Shown here piece after piece: positions 1 to 9,639 of a DNA stretch of 64,000 nucleotides (position 1 is the first letter of the stretch; the number at the start of each line of letters is the position of its first letter). Both the position numbers and the translations under genes were made by a program. The notes beneath the pieces were generated by a model. That model was not told the origin of the DNA and did not search any database. It worked only from the letters and a program-made list of their open reading frames with translations. The stretch is taken from positions 1,554,501-1,618,500 of the forward strand of contig JAJHZJ010000751.1 in the NCBI GenBank assembly GCA_023548195.1, given 5' to 3'. The DNA comes from Bettongia penicillata ogilbyi (taxonomy: Eukaryota; Chordata; Mammalia; Diprotodontia; Potoroidae).

Positions 1-530
1 TGAGAGATAGTAGTGTGTGGGTCAGAGACCACCAACTCAAATAAAAATCAGAGACTTCTCAAGGTAGAAGCAAAGCAGCAAGATTTTATTACGATCTCGT
101 GAGAAAGGGCATCTCCTCTTTGATGAGTAATCAGGAGAGTGAGGCAATTACAGAAGGCAAAAACAGAGATTATATAGCCCTAACTCCCCCCTACTAGCCT
201 TGTCCTCCCACTGGCTGGGAGGCAGGCTCACAATCTAAGTGTGACAGTCTACCCTGTGAATAACCAATAGGCATTATGTTGATGTGGATGTCGATGTGGC
301 AACCCAAGGTGGGTTGTGTTATGCTGTTATGGCAACTCAAGGGGGCTTGTGTTATGCTGATGGGGCACATGATTTCTGGGAAACTGAAACCTAGGCCTAA
401 CTACTAAAACCTAGGCCCATCTACTATAAGTCTTTTATTAAACACTGAGAAGTCTTCACTAATTTCATTCCCTTCTGCTGTGTGCATTAGAATGATTTCT
501 CCACTTAGGCTCAAGCATGCTGCCTCTAAC
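1..530 (-). mobile_element. Endogenous retrovirus LTR (gammaretrovirus/ERV1-like), minus strand
   Basis: Read on the minus strand, the block starts TGTTAGAGGC near 530 and ends CTATCTCTCA at position 1, the TG...CA ends of an LTR. A TATA-type box (CTATATAAT, 169-177) lies about 80 bases upstream of a polyadenylation signal (AATAAAA, 84-90), as expected for U3-R-U5. The U3 part holds a tandem 33-bp repeat (297-362) and a CCAAT motif (264-268). The right flank (from 531) is ordinary CORE-SINE sequence, so it is host DNA. In this orientation viral internal sequence could only lie left of position 1. Whether this is a solo LTR or the 5' LTR of a provirus cannot be decided here. No viral gene is in the window. 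Confidence 0.75.
297..362 (-). repeat. 33-bp tandem repeat in the LTR U3
   Basis: Two adjacent units (297-329 and 330-362) share TGGCAAC.CAAG...TTGTGTTATGCTG with a few mismatches. Tandem repeats in U3 are a common form of retroviral enhancer; an enhancer role here is inference. Confidence 0.65.
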
Positions 531-715
531 ACCTCCAAATTATTTGACTATGGACAATTCATTTAACCTTGCTACGTCTCAGGTTACCCATCTGTGAAAT
601 GGGCATAAAATCCCTATAGTACCTGTCCTAGAGGATTGTTATGAGGACAACATGAGATCACATATGTAAAAATGCCTTACAGTCCTTAAAGTACTATATT
701 AAAGTCAGTCATTAC
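531..715 (+). mobile_element. MIR/Ther-type CORE-SINE fragment
   Basis: The sequence follows the MIR core on the plus strand: a degraded 'gacaattcatttaacc', then 'catctgtgaaatggg', a 'gattgttatgaggac' tail and an 'AAAGTACTATATTAAA' end. The LTR at 1-530 abuts its 5' side and probably inserted into it. Confidence 0.7.
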
Positions 716-729
716 TAGCCTGAAAGTCA

Positions 730-950
730 TTGTGTCATATCCAATAGATAGCTACTCTCAGAATCTAAAAAGCCCTGAGTCCATGTCCTGTCTCTCATAT
801 ATGCTGGCTATATCATCCTGAGCTAGTCTCAACCTCTCCATTCTCTAGGCAACTCTCTAATAAGTGCAAGTTGCAAAGAAAGTAGTGATCTACATTGGAA
901 GAGGGAATTTCCTCACCAGGCACATCCCTGTGCCAGTGAAATCCCAGTCT
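730..950 (+). mobile_element. Ther/MIR-like SINE with 'aactctct...gttgca' tail
   Basis: A degraded tRNA-like half runs into 'caacctctccattctctagg', then a distinctive tail (caactctctaataagtgcaa, cattggaagagggaatttcc, ccagtgaaatccca). The same tail recurs at 14300-14385, 30345-30565 and 50555-50775, so this is a real multicopy family. The name is not assigned. Confidence 0.6.
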
Positions 951-989
951 CAGCCCCTATTCTATTATTATCCCCAAAGCTGCAAAACT

Positions 990-1430
990 TTCTAAAGTTG
1001 TCTTCTTGTTTACTGAAAAACAATGTTGAGTGGGGGCACTCCACCAAAGACTCCAGGTTAACATCAATCCCTTTATCAACTTTCTTTGGCTCTGGTCCTT
1101 CATTCAGTTTTGAATCTACCCTGTCCTCCCCGTGCATCCATCTCTTGTAGAGATACTCTGAGGAACTTTATCAACTGCTGTGCTGAGATCTCTGGGTGTT
1201 ATTTCTGCAGCATTTCCCTGATCTATTTGCCTAGTAATCATGTCATTTCTACTAAATGCCACCTGTTAGACTAGGCTCATCATTCCAGCCTGTCAAGACC
1301 TTTTTGGATCTTGAATTCGTCCCTAGTGAATTAACTCTCCCTTCCAGCATCATGTCATCCACAGATTTGTATTTTCATCCAAGTCTCTGATTTTTAAAAA
1401 GCCATTGATAAAAATTCCCCTTTTGGCAGT
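990..1430 (-). mobile_element. L3/CR1-type LINE ORF2 remnants, rearranged
   Basis: The minus strand resembles L3/CR1 ORF2. 1000-1225 matches the upstream coding part (rc of 'gtggagtgccccc', 'gataaagttcctcagagtat'). 1265-1420 matches a more downstream part (rc of 'tttttatcaatg', 'gatgacatgatgctggaagg', 'aaaaaggtcttgacaggctgg'). On the minus strand the downstream part comes first, so the two pieces are out of order. Small open frames in this block are remnants or chance. Confidence 0.5.
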
Positions 1431-1835
1431 CTGACTTCTAAAAGAAACACATTATACCTCGAAAGGAGATATGTTATACCTTTCATGTAAAAGCCAGGAG
1501 GAAAAATATGCCAGCAACCTCTTGCCAGTTGAAGGGGTCACTTCTAGCCCTAGGTGATCTGAAATGTAAAGGGACCTGTGAGCAGGGGTGACAGCTAGTG
1601 GAGTTCCAAGGGTAATCAGAGGCTCAGAGAGGAAGTCTGCTGCCCTTTCAGAAACATGCAAATATCAGTTGGCATAGTTTTAAGAAGGAGAAAATGGAAC
1701 CTATAAAAACAAAAGGTCTTTCTAGGGTAGCTGAGGCACCTCTCCTAATAAAAAACAAGTGGAAAATTCTAATTGGTATGCGTGGCTAATGAGCCGAAAG
1801 GCAGTTAGTGACCTCCCTTCTCTGGTAAAATTCCC
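1431..1835. other. Unassigned non-coding sequence
   Basis: No recognisable repeat or gene. A minus-strand frame of 69 codons (1452-1661) has no family resemblance and no supporting context. Confidence 0.4.
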
Positions 1836-2159
1836 CAGTAGTTCCTCTTCCTCCACAAAAAAAGTATTAGTTCACACCCATGTCGTCTCTTCCTTGTACT
1901 GCTGCAATAGCCTCCTTTTCAGTATCCTTGCCTCAGGTCTTTCCTATTTTAATGCATCCTCTGTAGAGCCACCAGAGAGATTTTCTTCAATTAGTGGTCA
2001 GATCATGTCACAATCACCAAACCCCTAAGTAAACTCCAAAAACTCACAATTACCTTTATGATCAAATACAAACCCCAGTTTGTCACTTAAAGTTTTTCAC
2101 AATCTGGCCCCTCCCTATCTTTCCAGTTCTTCTATATTTTTCCCCCTCCACCTCTGGGG

Positions 2160-2236
2160 CTTGTAAGACCTCAGGGAATCACTTTACCTTCAGCTTCTTT
2201 AATTTTCTCATCTGTAAAGTGAGGGAATTGATCTAG
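2160..2236 (+). mobile_element. MIR 3' fragment
   Basis: Contains 'ctcagggaatcactttacc', 'ttttctcatctgtaaagtg' and 'ggaattgatctagatca', the usual end of a Ther/MIR element. Confidence 0.6.
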
Positions 2237-2237
2237 A

Positions 2238-2550
2238 TCAGTGGTGTCAAATTCAAATAGAAATAAGGGGTACTAAACCATATTAACTTAGAAAACCACA
2301 TATTAACAGTATCTATGTTCTATTGTCATTATTGGAGAAGGAAATGGTTAGCATAGCTGCCTTCCAAGAAAATGACAAATGGGAGTTCTGAAGAGTCAGA
2401 TATGACTGAAGTGACTAAAATAACTGAACAACAAATATTCTATTGTATGTTTATTTTATTAAATATTATCAATTATATTGTAATCTAGTTCCATTTACAC
2501 TCAGGAGAATTGCAGCCACTGGAGAAGTGTTTGGCACCTCTGGTCCTGAT
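2238..2550 (+). mobile_element. Non-autonomous hAT-like element with a nested MAR1 tail
   Basis: It begins AGTGGTGTCAAATTCAAATAG and ends near GGCACCTCTGG, approximately inverted ends of hAT type. The internal parts (aaaccacatattaacagtat; 'ttaaatattatcaattatat') match a second copy at 14086-14302. Between about 2333 and 2433 the 3' end of a MAR1-like SINE is nested (ggagaaggaaatggttagca ... gactgaa...aactgaacaacaa). Confidence 0.65.
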
Positions 2551-3007
2551 TGTCTTTGTGCTGTCTTCTTTTTCAGCTCTAAATTTATGAGCCTATCCTC
2601 CAAATATTCCATGGTCCAACCACGCTGGCCTACATGCTATCTTCCATACAGAGCTACATCTCCAGCACTCATGCCTTGCAATGGCTAGAATCTCCCAAGC
2701 CCAGAATGCATTCCTTCCTTGCCTCTACCTGTTAGAATCCCAGGTTTTCTTCAAGGCTCAACTCAAGTGCCACCTTTGTGCACATGATGTCTTTCTCCAC
2801 CCCTTTCTCAGTTGTCTTTCCTCCCCAAATTGCCTTAGATTAATTTTGTAGCTATCCTATACATATTTGTATATGTACTATGCTGTCTTCCCCTACTAGA
2901 ATAACTGTCTTCCTTAAAGGCAGGGATTGCTCCATTCCTCTCTTTTACCCTGATACCCAGCACACAGTAGATGTTTATTACATCTTGTTGGTTGATAGGA
3001 AGGATAA

Positions 3008-3348
3008 AAAGGGCATTGGGGCAGCTAGGTGATGCAGGGGATAGAGCACCAGTGCAGGAGTCAGGAGGACCTGAGTTCAAATCTCACCTCTAACATTTGA
3101 CAATCACTAGCTGTGTGACCTTGGGCAAGTCACTTAACCCCAACTGCCTCATCCTGAGTCATCTCCAGGCATCCTGATGAATATCTGGTCACTGGATTCA
3201 GATGGCTCTGGAAGAGAAGTGAGGCTGGTGACCTGCAACAGCCCTTTCTCACTCAAAACAAAGTCAAGTGCAAGTCATGTCATCATTTTTCTGATGGCAT
3301 GGTCTTCTTCGGCAATGAAGGACAAACACACACACACAAAGGGCATTG
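3008..3348 (+). mobile_element. tRNA-headed SINE with 'gatgaatatctggtcactgg' tail, with target-site duplication
   Basis: The element occupies about 3019-3337. Its head is tRNA-like (gggcagctaggtgatgcag; B-box-like GAGTTCAAATC), followed by a MIR-like core (ctgtgtgaccttgggcaagt). The tail 'tcctgatgaatatctggtca' to 'aatgaaggacaaacacac' ends in a short CA run. The 11-bp duplication AAAGGGCATTG (3008-3018 and 3338-3348) is perfect, so insertion is fairly recent. Related copies: 19258-19527, 41483-41779 and, more distantly, 43759-44102. Confidence 0.85.
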
Positions 3349-4188
3349 ATTAGTAGAAGGATCTTTCATGAATTATCAGGTCTCCCTCCAACATGCTAGC
3401 CAAAAGTCTGGTTTCCAACCCTGTCACTCTCCTTTTTCTTACCAGGAGTGGTAAGGGAAGATCATAGAGAAGATCCAAAGGCATCCTGACCTAGTAGAAG
3501 ACTTAAGACCTAGAGAATTCCATTTATTTGGTTAGTTACTTTGATCAAATTCCTTAACCTTTGACAACCTTGATTTCTTGACCTCTCAAGTAGGCATGAG
3601 GATATCTGTCCTTTCTCAAAGAGATATTGAGAGGACAAAAACAATGTGAAAGTTCAAAGTTTCATGATTATCACAATGTTTTGTGGACCAGAATACTAGT
3701 GGAGCCAGGGAGGCATAAGTTAATTCTCTCTTCTCCCCACCCTACCTCCATACACGTTCTTATTACACCCATCAGGTCTTCTGTAAGCAAAGGAGCTCTG
3801 TGGGGAACATTGGGGCAGTTCTAACTAATTATGCCCAGTGGGTGAATTGATCTGGGACCTAGTCATGGGCCCTTTAAATAAGTCAAATATAAAAGGTAAC
3901 TTTAAGTCTTTGGCATACAACTCCTGAAACCACAGGGAACCTTGTCTCTGACTACTTGAAATGCCCCTGCCTATTGATTTTACTTTTTCCTTTGTGAAAT
4001 GCTCTTTAACTGCCTTGGAAACTGTTTTTACCAGTGGGTATTTGTATATATTTTTATTAAAAGGATTGAGGATTGATCATTTGAACCATCAGGCTCTGAG
4101 TGATCTATTTTGCCAGATAATTAACCACTATTGGGACACAGGGCAAACATTAGGGCTAGTCATCTGCTCATCTAGAAGCCGTATGTTA
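3349..4188. other. Unassigned sequence with a decayed MIR (about 3490-3640)
   Basis: The stretch around 3490-3640 has a worn MIR outline ('ttgatcaaattccttaacc'). The rest shows no recognisable repeat. Frames of 65 and 98 codons (3627-3824, 3961-4257 on plus) show no known domain, and the second runs into a SINE. Confidence 0.4.
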
Positions 4189-4380
4189 TTGTTAGTAGAA
4201 CATTGGTCATTGAGTCATAAACACCTGGCTTCTAATTTCACCTCCAATATTCACTAGCTGTGTAACCTGGGGTAAGTCACTTAACTTCTGCGGGCCTCAG
4301 ATTACTCATCCATAAAATAAGAAAGTATATGGGGAAGGCTAATGTTGCTTCTTACTCTAAATCTACGATCTTTGTTATCC
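4189..4380 (+). mobile_element. MIR/Ther CORE-SINE
   Basis: Nearly complete: 'cattgagtcataaacacctg', 'ctagctgtgtaacctggggt', 'cctcagattactcatcc', and a 3' end at 'aaatctacgatctttg'. Confidence 0.8.
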
Positions 4381-4439
4381 CTCACTCTTTTGGCATGACT
4401 TTCTTTATCTCCTCATCTGGTCTTACACATTAGATGAAT

Positions 4440-4500
4440 CCATCCATCAACAAGCATTAATTAAGTGCCTACTGTGTGTCAGGCCCCAAAGAAAAAAAAT
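4440..4500 (+). mobile_element. Fragment of an unassigned ancient repeat ('agtgcctactgtgtg')
   Basis: Matches the start of a multicopy unit seen at 8405, 9310, 26375, 33335, 40965, 44335, 47140, 60725 and 62030. Its consensus reads roughly 'cattta..aag.gcctactatgtgcc' then 'agtccctgcc.tcaaggag'. I do not assign a family name. Confidence 0.5.
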
Positions 4501-4544
4501 AATCTTTAGATAATGAAAGAGAGATATAAAAGAAGCTGATGGAG

Positions 4545-4745
4545 TCATAGTTGTGGATCTGGAAGGAACTCCAGAATCCATCGAATCCAACCCCTTCATT
4601 TTAGAGATGGAGAAAGTGAGGTCAGGACAATAAAATGATCTCTTCCCAAAATCACACAGAGAATAATGTTAGAAGTAGGATGGTTTGGAATGCTCCAACT
4701 CCAGGGGACAAAACTTAATCTGTTGCACCATGAAATTCAAGATAA
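4545..4745 (-). mobile_element. MIR-type SINE, antisense
   Basis: The plus strand reads 'gatctggaaggaactccaga', 'cattttagagatggagaaag', 'aaaatcacacagagaat' and 'ccaactccagggg', the reverse of a Ther/MIR SINE. Confidence 0.7.
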
Positions 4746-4789
4746 GAAGGGAAAGAGAAAAAGATTGCCCAGCTTTCCTTGATGAGTTC

Positions 4790-5775
4790 AAATTCTCGAG
4801 TCCAGAAAAAACTGCATACCAGCATATTACATGAAATGAATACCAAATTTCATTATGGAGCCACTGTCAGTGGTTTTGGAAAGATCATGAAGAATGGGAG
4901 TCTGTAAATTATGTGTCACTGCATTTGACTTTGATTCCTGACAAAATTCTAGATGGTTATTATCAAAAGAATGGTTTTTAAATATCTAGAATAGGAACTG
5001 TGTGGCTTTATTAAGGATGGATCCTGCCAGATTTCACGGGGGAGGCATGATTTCATAGATTTATGAATTTTATAGACATGTAAGTAGAGTAAGAGTCAAC
5101 AATGTCGTTCAGCAATCAAAAAAACTAACACAATCTTAGATAGTATTAAGAGAAGTAAAGTGTCAAGGGCTGGGAAGGTCCTATAACTATTTACCCCAAT
5201 CTAGGAATCTATTGCCTATTCCACTTCTAGGGTACTGTGTTCCATTCTGGGAATTATGTTTTAGGAAGGACATTAATAATTAATTACTGATTGTTGACTG
5301 AACCAAAGGAAGGTAAACAAAATATTGAATAGTCTAGAGATCATATCAAATGAGGACTGAGTTGAAGTAACTGACAATGTTTAGCCTAGAAAAGATAAGA
5401 CTTGGGTGGTAGAGGAATTCATAACAACTGCCTTCGAGTATATTTGATGGTATATTTGAGTATATTTGAATATATATTTCATGCAGGAAAACAATTAACC
5501 TTGTTCTGATTGACTCTAAGATTCAGAACCAGAAGGAGCAGCTAGACGTTGGAAAGAAACAACCGAGAATCGATATAAGGAAAAGCTTCCTAAGAATTAG
5601 ACCTGTGAAAAAATGGAATTAGCTGCCCCCCAAAGTAGCTGGGATGCTGTCATCAGCGGTTTTTGAACCAATACCAAATTACCATTTGTTGGGAATATTT
5701 TGTGACCAGGCATGAGTTGGTCCAGGATATTTCAAAAGTCCCTTCCAATGCTGAAATTTGGAAATTTACCAAAAA
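4790..5775 (+). mobile_element. L3/CR1 LINE, 3' part in sense
   Basis: The order follows L3/CR1. A decayed ORF2 part is followed by 'aaaactaacacaatcttaga...attaagagaag' (about 5125-5160), 'gtactgtgttccattctggg', 'tttaggaaggacatt', 'tttagcctagaaaagataag', 'agcttcctaagaattagacc' and 'aaaatggaattagctgcc'. It ends in 'gtcccttccaatgctgaaat'. All frames are interrupted. Confidence 0.7.
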
Positions 5776-6134
5776 AAAAATCAGATGTTTTCCATTGTTC
5801 CAACATGTAATTTGAGCACAAATGAAAATGATATTTCTTTATTTTCTTGTTTGGAAAAATGTTCAGAAAACAATAAATAAAAGCAGAACTGGAAATATAT
5901 AATCCTGGGAGAGTAAGGCAAGTAAGTGTTAGAGCTGAAGGGATAATGTTAGGGATTAATACAATGCTTCAGTGTAATCCTTTAAAAAAATTAAAATTAA
6001 GTTTTATGTTAAAATATTCCAGTATGATTTTTTTCTGGGGTCTTTATGCTATAAATAATTTTGATTGCTATGGTAATGTGAGAAATATGAATGGATAATA
6101 TCTATTCCCTGTAACCAGCATTTTAGGAGAGTGT
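5776..6134. other. Unassigned AT-rich sequence
   Basis: AT-rich, no repeat recognised, no coding potential. Confidence 0.4.
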
Positions 6135-6275
6135 CATGGTTAAAAATAGATGGCTGGGAAAAAGAACTTCTGGGTTCTATTCCCAACTCTGCAGCTGAAC
6201 TCTTTAAGTGATCTTGAGCAATTAGCATCAATGTGATGAAGTTTTCTCATCTACCATTTGAGGGAATAGATGAAG
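6135..6275 (+). mobile_element. MIR/Ther fragment
   Basis: Decayed core with 'cttctgggttctattcccaa', 'aagtgatcttgagcaatta' and 'ttttctcatctacc'. Confidence 0.55.
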
Positions 6276-6439
6276 GGGGGACTTAACTAGGAAGAGCGGA
6301 GATTTTTTTTTTAAATCCTTTTGGTCCATACACATTTTAAGTACTCAGCGACAAATATATAGGAACTCACTTTGGTATAAAAGTACTTTTTCCCAGAGGG
6401 CCCAGTTAATAGTAATGGATAGAAATCATAAAGATATAG

Positions 6440-6635
6440 ATTTAGGCTTGATGTCAATGAAATCTTCCTAAGGCTGAGAGGTAGCTAAAAGTGGAACTGG
6501 CCTCTTAGGGTTATACTGAGTTCTGCCTCTTTGGCGGTCTTCAATCAGAGATGCCATAAAGAAGATTCTCTTCCAGGCATAGTTTGGATCAGATGGTCCT
6601 CTGAAATTCTATGACTCTATGATCTCTGCCCTTTT
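6440..6635 (+). mobile_element. L3/CR1 LINE 3' terminus
   Basis: Contains 'aaatcttcctaaggctgaga', 'taaaagtggaactggcctc' and the typical 3' end 'ctgaaattctatgactctat'. The short ATTCTATGAT-type repeat at the end is diagnostic of CR1/L3. Confidence 0.65.
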
Positions 6636-6699
6636 TTTTAAACATTCCCACCTTTTCTTATTCATAGAATATTCCTCCACTCTCCATCAGCCTTGCTTT

Positions 6700-7000
6700 C
6701 GCTTATGATTCCTTATTTCTCATACAGAGTAATGCCTCACATTTACATGATGGTTTAAAGCTTGTAAAGCACTTTTCTCACAACTTCTCTGGTAAAGTGA
6801 TCATGAACATCATACTCCCTCCATTCTATCAACAATCTAATACCAATAAATGTATATGTTTTCCTTCCCATTAACTGTAAACAACTTGAGGTCAGGGATT
6901 ATCTGGGGGGGGGTTGTTTTATTTGGGGGGGGTTGTACCCTGAACACTTTGCATAATGCTGGCACATAGGAGGCACCTAATAAAAACTTGTTGATTAAGT
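6700..7000 (+). mobile_element. MIR fragment followed by an L2 3' end with two G-runs
   Basis: 6730-6835 resembles an antisense MIR tail (gcttgtaaagcacttttctc). 6840-7000 is an L2 3' end: 'taaacaacttgaggtcaggg', 'gctggcacataggaggcacc', 'taataaaaacttgttgat'. Two G-runs (about 6905-6914 and 6926-6933) sit inside. Confidence 0.6.
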
Positions 7001-7007
7001 GAGTAAT

Positions 7008-7085
7008 CCCTAGCATTTGAGGCAGGATTTGAACCCAGGTCTTCTGTATCTGGCAATCATTCCATGACACTGTTTCCACCAGTTT
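7008..7085 (-). mobile_element. MIR end fragment, antisense
   Basis: Plus strand 'gaggcaggatttgaacccag', 'gtcttctgtatctggcaatc' is the reverse of the MIR/MAR1 tRNA-like head. Confidence 0.6.
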
Positions 7086-7177
7086 ATTTCCATCAAATCC
7101 ATTCCCTAGCACTCACCAGAAATGATTCCCTTATATTGGAAAAATAAAAATTTAAAAAAAAGGAGGGAAGGAGATTA

Positions 7178-7375
7178 GAATCATGAGTCCTTAACCTGGG
7201 ATCTATCCACTTTTTAAAAATATTTTAATGGTTCTGTTTCGAAATAAGTGGCTCTCTCTGTAATCTTCTATATTTGATTTTATGCAATTTCAAAACATTA
7301 TTTGATAAAGGGGTCCTTAAGCTTCATTAGACTGTTAAAGAAATCCATTACACGCAAAAAGTTAAAATCCCCAGA
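7178..7375 (-). mobile_element. hAT-Charlie element (MER20-like)
   Basis: The block starts 'gagtccttaacctgggatct', has 'gataaaggggtccttaagc' and 'aaagaaatccattacac', and ends 'aaaaagttaaaatcccc'. This is the layout of MER20-type elements, whose ends read 'ggttaagaacc' in the other direction. Assignment is from memory of the family. Confidence 0.5.
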
Positions 7376-7534
7376 CTTGATGACCCTCAAAATTAGTTCT
7401 TTCTACCTCTAAATTTATTGTTCTTCACTTCTATGAATTCTTCAGAATTTTACCATGCTCTTAAAACCTTAAAGTAGGGAGGGACCTAAGGAGAGGAAAC
7501 AAAGACCTAGGAAAACGGTCTTCGTATCTACCTT

Positions 7535-7655
7535 TCTCTCTTCTGCTAGACTGGAATCTCTTCGGAGGCAAGGACTAGTCTCAGTCTTTTTCACATCCCC
7601 TCCTTTGGGGTTTCTAACACAAGCTTAGCGTGGACCAGGATCTCAGAATGTATTT
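7535..7655 (+). mobile_element. L2 3' end fragment
   Basis: Contains 'gctagactggaatctcttcg' and 'ggcaaggactagtctcag', the L2 3' untranslated pattern. Confidence 0.55.
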
Positions 7656-7974
7656 TCAGTGATTATCAAAAGACTGATAGAACAAAAGCACCTGCCTGAG
7701 CAGATGCATTTAATTTCCACGTGTACATGTTGGAAAAAGCAAATAAATGAAAAATTCTCTTGCTCACATTAGTAAGATCATAGTTTCCCTGAAGTGTTGA
7801 AAAATGATCATTGAAAACCTCAAACAGTCTAGAAGGGACAGAGATCATCAGTTTACTGGGGGCATGCTTTAGATTTATAGGACCACTTTTGACCACTCTT
7901 GGGAAGTCATTTCTGAAAAGTTTATTTTGGAAAGCAACCTTTCTGCATCTTTTCAAATCATGATCTGTCAGCGA
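7656..7974. other. Unassigned unique sequence
   Basis: No repeat recognised. A minus-strand frame of 110 codons (7666-7998) spans it. I recognise no domain, and its 5' end runs into a repeat fragment, so I do not call it a gene. Confidence 0.4.
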
Positions 7975-8300
7975 GTTAGTCAATAAACATTTATTCAATG
8001 CCCACTATACACAAAGGCAGCTAGATGGTTCAATGGATAGAGTACTAGGCCTCGAGTCAGGAAGACCTGAGTTCAAATCTGAACTCAGACACTTACTAGC
8101 TGTGTGACCCTAGGCAAGTCACTTAACCTTGTTAACTGGTCTCAGTTTTCTCATCTGTAAAATGAGCTGGAGAAGGATATGGCAAAGCACTCCAATATCT
8201 TTGCCAAGAAAACCCCAAATAAGGTTATAAAGAGTTGAAAACAACTGAACAGCAATATGCTAGGCACCAGGCTAAGTGCTGGTCTTGTTCTACACTCACA
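7975..8300 (+). mobile_element. MAR1-like SINE nested in an older repeat fragment
   Basis: The MAR1-like SINE spans about 8013-8255: tRNA-like head (ggcagctagatggttcaatg; GAGTTCAAATC), core (gtgaccctaggcaagtcact) and RTE-like tail (ggcaaagcactccaatatct ... ccaagaaaaccccaaat ... gaacagcaa). The flanks (7975-8012 and 8256-8300) read as two halves of one unassigned repeat (aaacatttattcaatgccca ... gctaggcaccaggctaagtg). Confidence 0.8.
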
Positions 8301-8329
8301 ACAACCACTTAGTTGTATGTAGCTCATAG

Positions 8330-8645
8330 GGTCCCAGAACAGAACTGGGAAGGATCTCAGAGCTCATCTAGTGCAACGCCCTTGTTTTATAAGTCATATC
8401 AGTCAAATCAAGTCAGCAAACATTTATTGAGCACTTGCTGCCTGCCAGACGCTACGATCAACTTTGGAAATACAAAGGAAAAACAGTCCTGGTCCTCATG
8501 GAACTAACAGTCTAATGGAGGAAACAACATGAAAACTACTGTGCACAAGCAAGATTTGGAGAGCATAAATTGGAGATCATCTTAAAGGGAAGATGCAGAT
8601 GAAAAATTGAGGCCCAGAGATGTGAAGGGAATTGCTTAAGTTAAA
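8330..8645. mobile_element. Antisense MIR split by an unassigned ancient repeat
   Basis: MIR halves lie at 8330-8395 (gaactgggaaggatctcaga) and about 8588-8645 (aattgaggcccagagatgtg). Between them is a unit with 'aaacatttattgagcacttg', 'gtcctggtcctcatggaact' and 'aacagtctaatgga'. Confidence 0.6.
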
Positions 8646-9165
8646 GCATTCATTGACCTCCTATTCATTACGCTGCACAATGTAGGTACAGAAAGAGATG
8701 TAAAAAAGTATAAACCACAGTCTCTGCTCTCCACCATCTCACTGGGGAGATAAAACTAACAGAGGTGAAACCAGAGTGATGATTTTAATGATACATTTCA
8801 CGGCATATAATTAAATGATAAATGGTATAGTACTGGCTATAAGGAGTTCACAGGAGGGAGAAAGAAATGTGAACTGGAGTAGACCAAGGACAGTTTTATG
8901 GATGAGATTGGATACAAATTACCTCTTGGGTGCTAAGTAGGATTAGAACAGTTGTTGATATATTTTGGTCATCTGGCCAGCAGCATGATCTCAACGTTCA
9001 TTAGTCCAAACCCTTCCTTTAATAGTGAATCACTGTAGAGGAAGATCAGGGCAAGCTACGTGGATATCTTTGAAGGAACAGCAATCTCCACTACAATAAA
9101 GAATTTTTTGGTATGCATAGGCAACTACCAGTATTCTGGAAACTCCCTCTACAACCCTTGTATAG
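8646..9165. other. Decayed repeat remnants and unassigned sequence
   Basis: 8646-8930 retains pieces of the unassigned repeat family (cagtctctgctctccaccat; ggagttcacaggaggga). 8930-9165 is unrecognised. Confidence 0.4.
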
Positions 9166-9169
9166 CTTA

Positions 9170-9305
9170 TAAACTTAGTTCCCTGGGGTAAACATCCAAA
9201 GGTTGACTGACTGGTCCAGGGTCACGTAACTCATATATGTTGGAGGCCAAACTTGAACCAATATCTTCACACTCCCTATCCATTGTGTTACATTCCATCT
9301 CTCAA
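9170..9305 (-). mobile_element. MIR-type SINE, antisense
   Basis: Plus strand: 'gactggtccagggtcacgta', 'tggaggccaaacttgaacc', 'actccctatccattgtgtta'. Confidence 0.6.
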
Positions 9306-9309
9306 CAAA

Positions 9310-9430
9310 AGTCAACAAGCTAAGCCAAGTGGCATCTGCTATGGGCTTGCTATGTGCAAAGCACTGTGCTAAGCACTGGAAAAACAAATACCAACAGACA
9401 GTCCCTGACCTCAGGTGCCTTACATTCTAA
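9310..9430 (+). mobile_element. Unassigned ancient repeat fragment
   Basis: Contains 'gtgcaaagcactgtgctaag', 'cagacagtccctgacctcag' and 'gccttacattctaat', the same unit as at 40965 and 60725. Confidence 0.55.
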
Positions 9431-9585
9431 TATATGTGTGTATACATATATATGTGTGTGTGCTTATATATATAAAGTATATAAAGTATATTTATATGTG
9501 TGTGCATATATGTGTATATGTACAAGTATATTGTACATTTATGTATTTGTATATATGTGTGCATATATGGATATGTATGTGGAGA
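9430..9585. repeat. (TA/TG)n microsatellite
   Basis: Alternating TATATG, TGTGTG and CATATA motifs. It produces six overlapping open frames of 69-136 codons on both strands, all artefacts of low complexity. Confidence 0.9.
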
Positions 9586-9639
9586 GAGGAAGAAAAGAGA
9601 GAGTATGCTTTTTGCATACCTTTGCTTATTGTCTCCTCC

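Larger units (their letters stand above)
1836..3000 (+). mobile_element. L2 LINE 3' end, split by younger insertions
   Basis: 1836-2160 matches the end of L2 ORF2 and the start of its 3' region (a YCNSLL-like 'tactgctgcaatagcctcc', 'gatcatgtcacaatcacc', 'cacaatctggcccctccct'). The match resumes at about 2590-3000 (cagcactcatgcc, 'cttcaaggctcaactcaagt', 'ttccttaaaggcagggattg', 'cccagcacacagtagatg'). The gap is filled by a MIR fragment and a hAT element. Confidence 0.7.

Noticed and set aside
7666..7998. Minus-strand frame of 110 codons
   Set aside because: Its start lies in a repeat fragment, no domain is recognisable, and there is no splice or promoter context.
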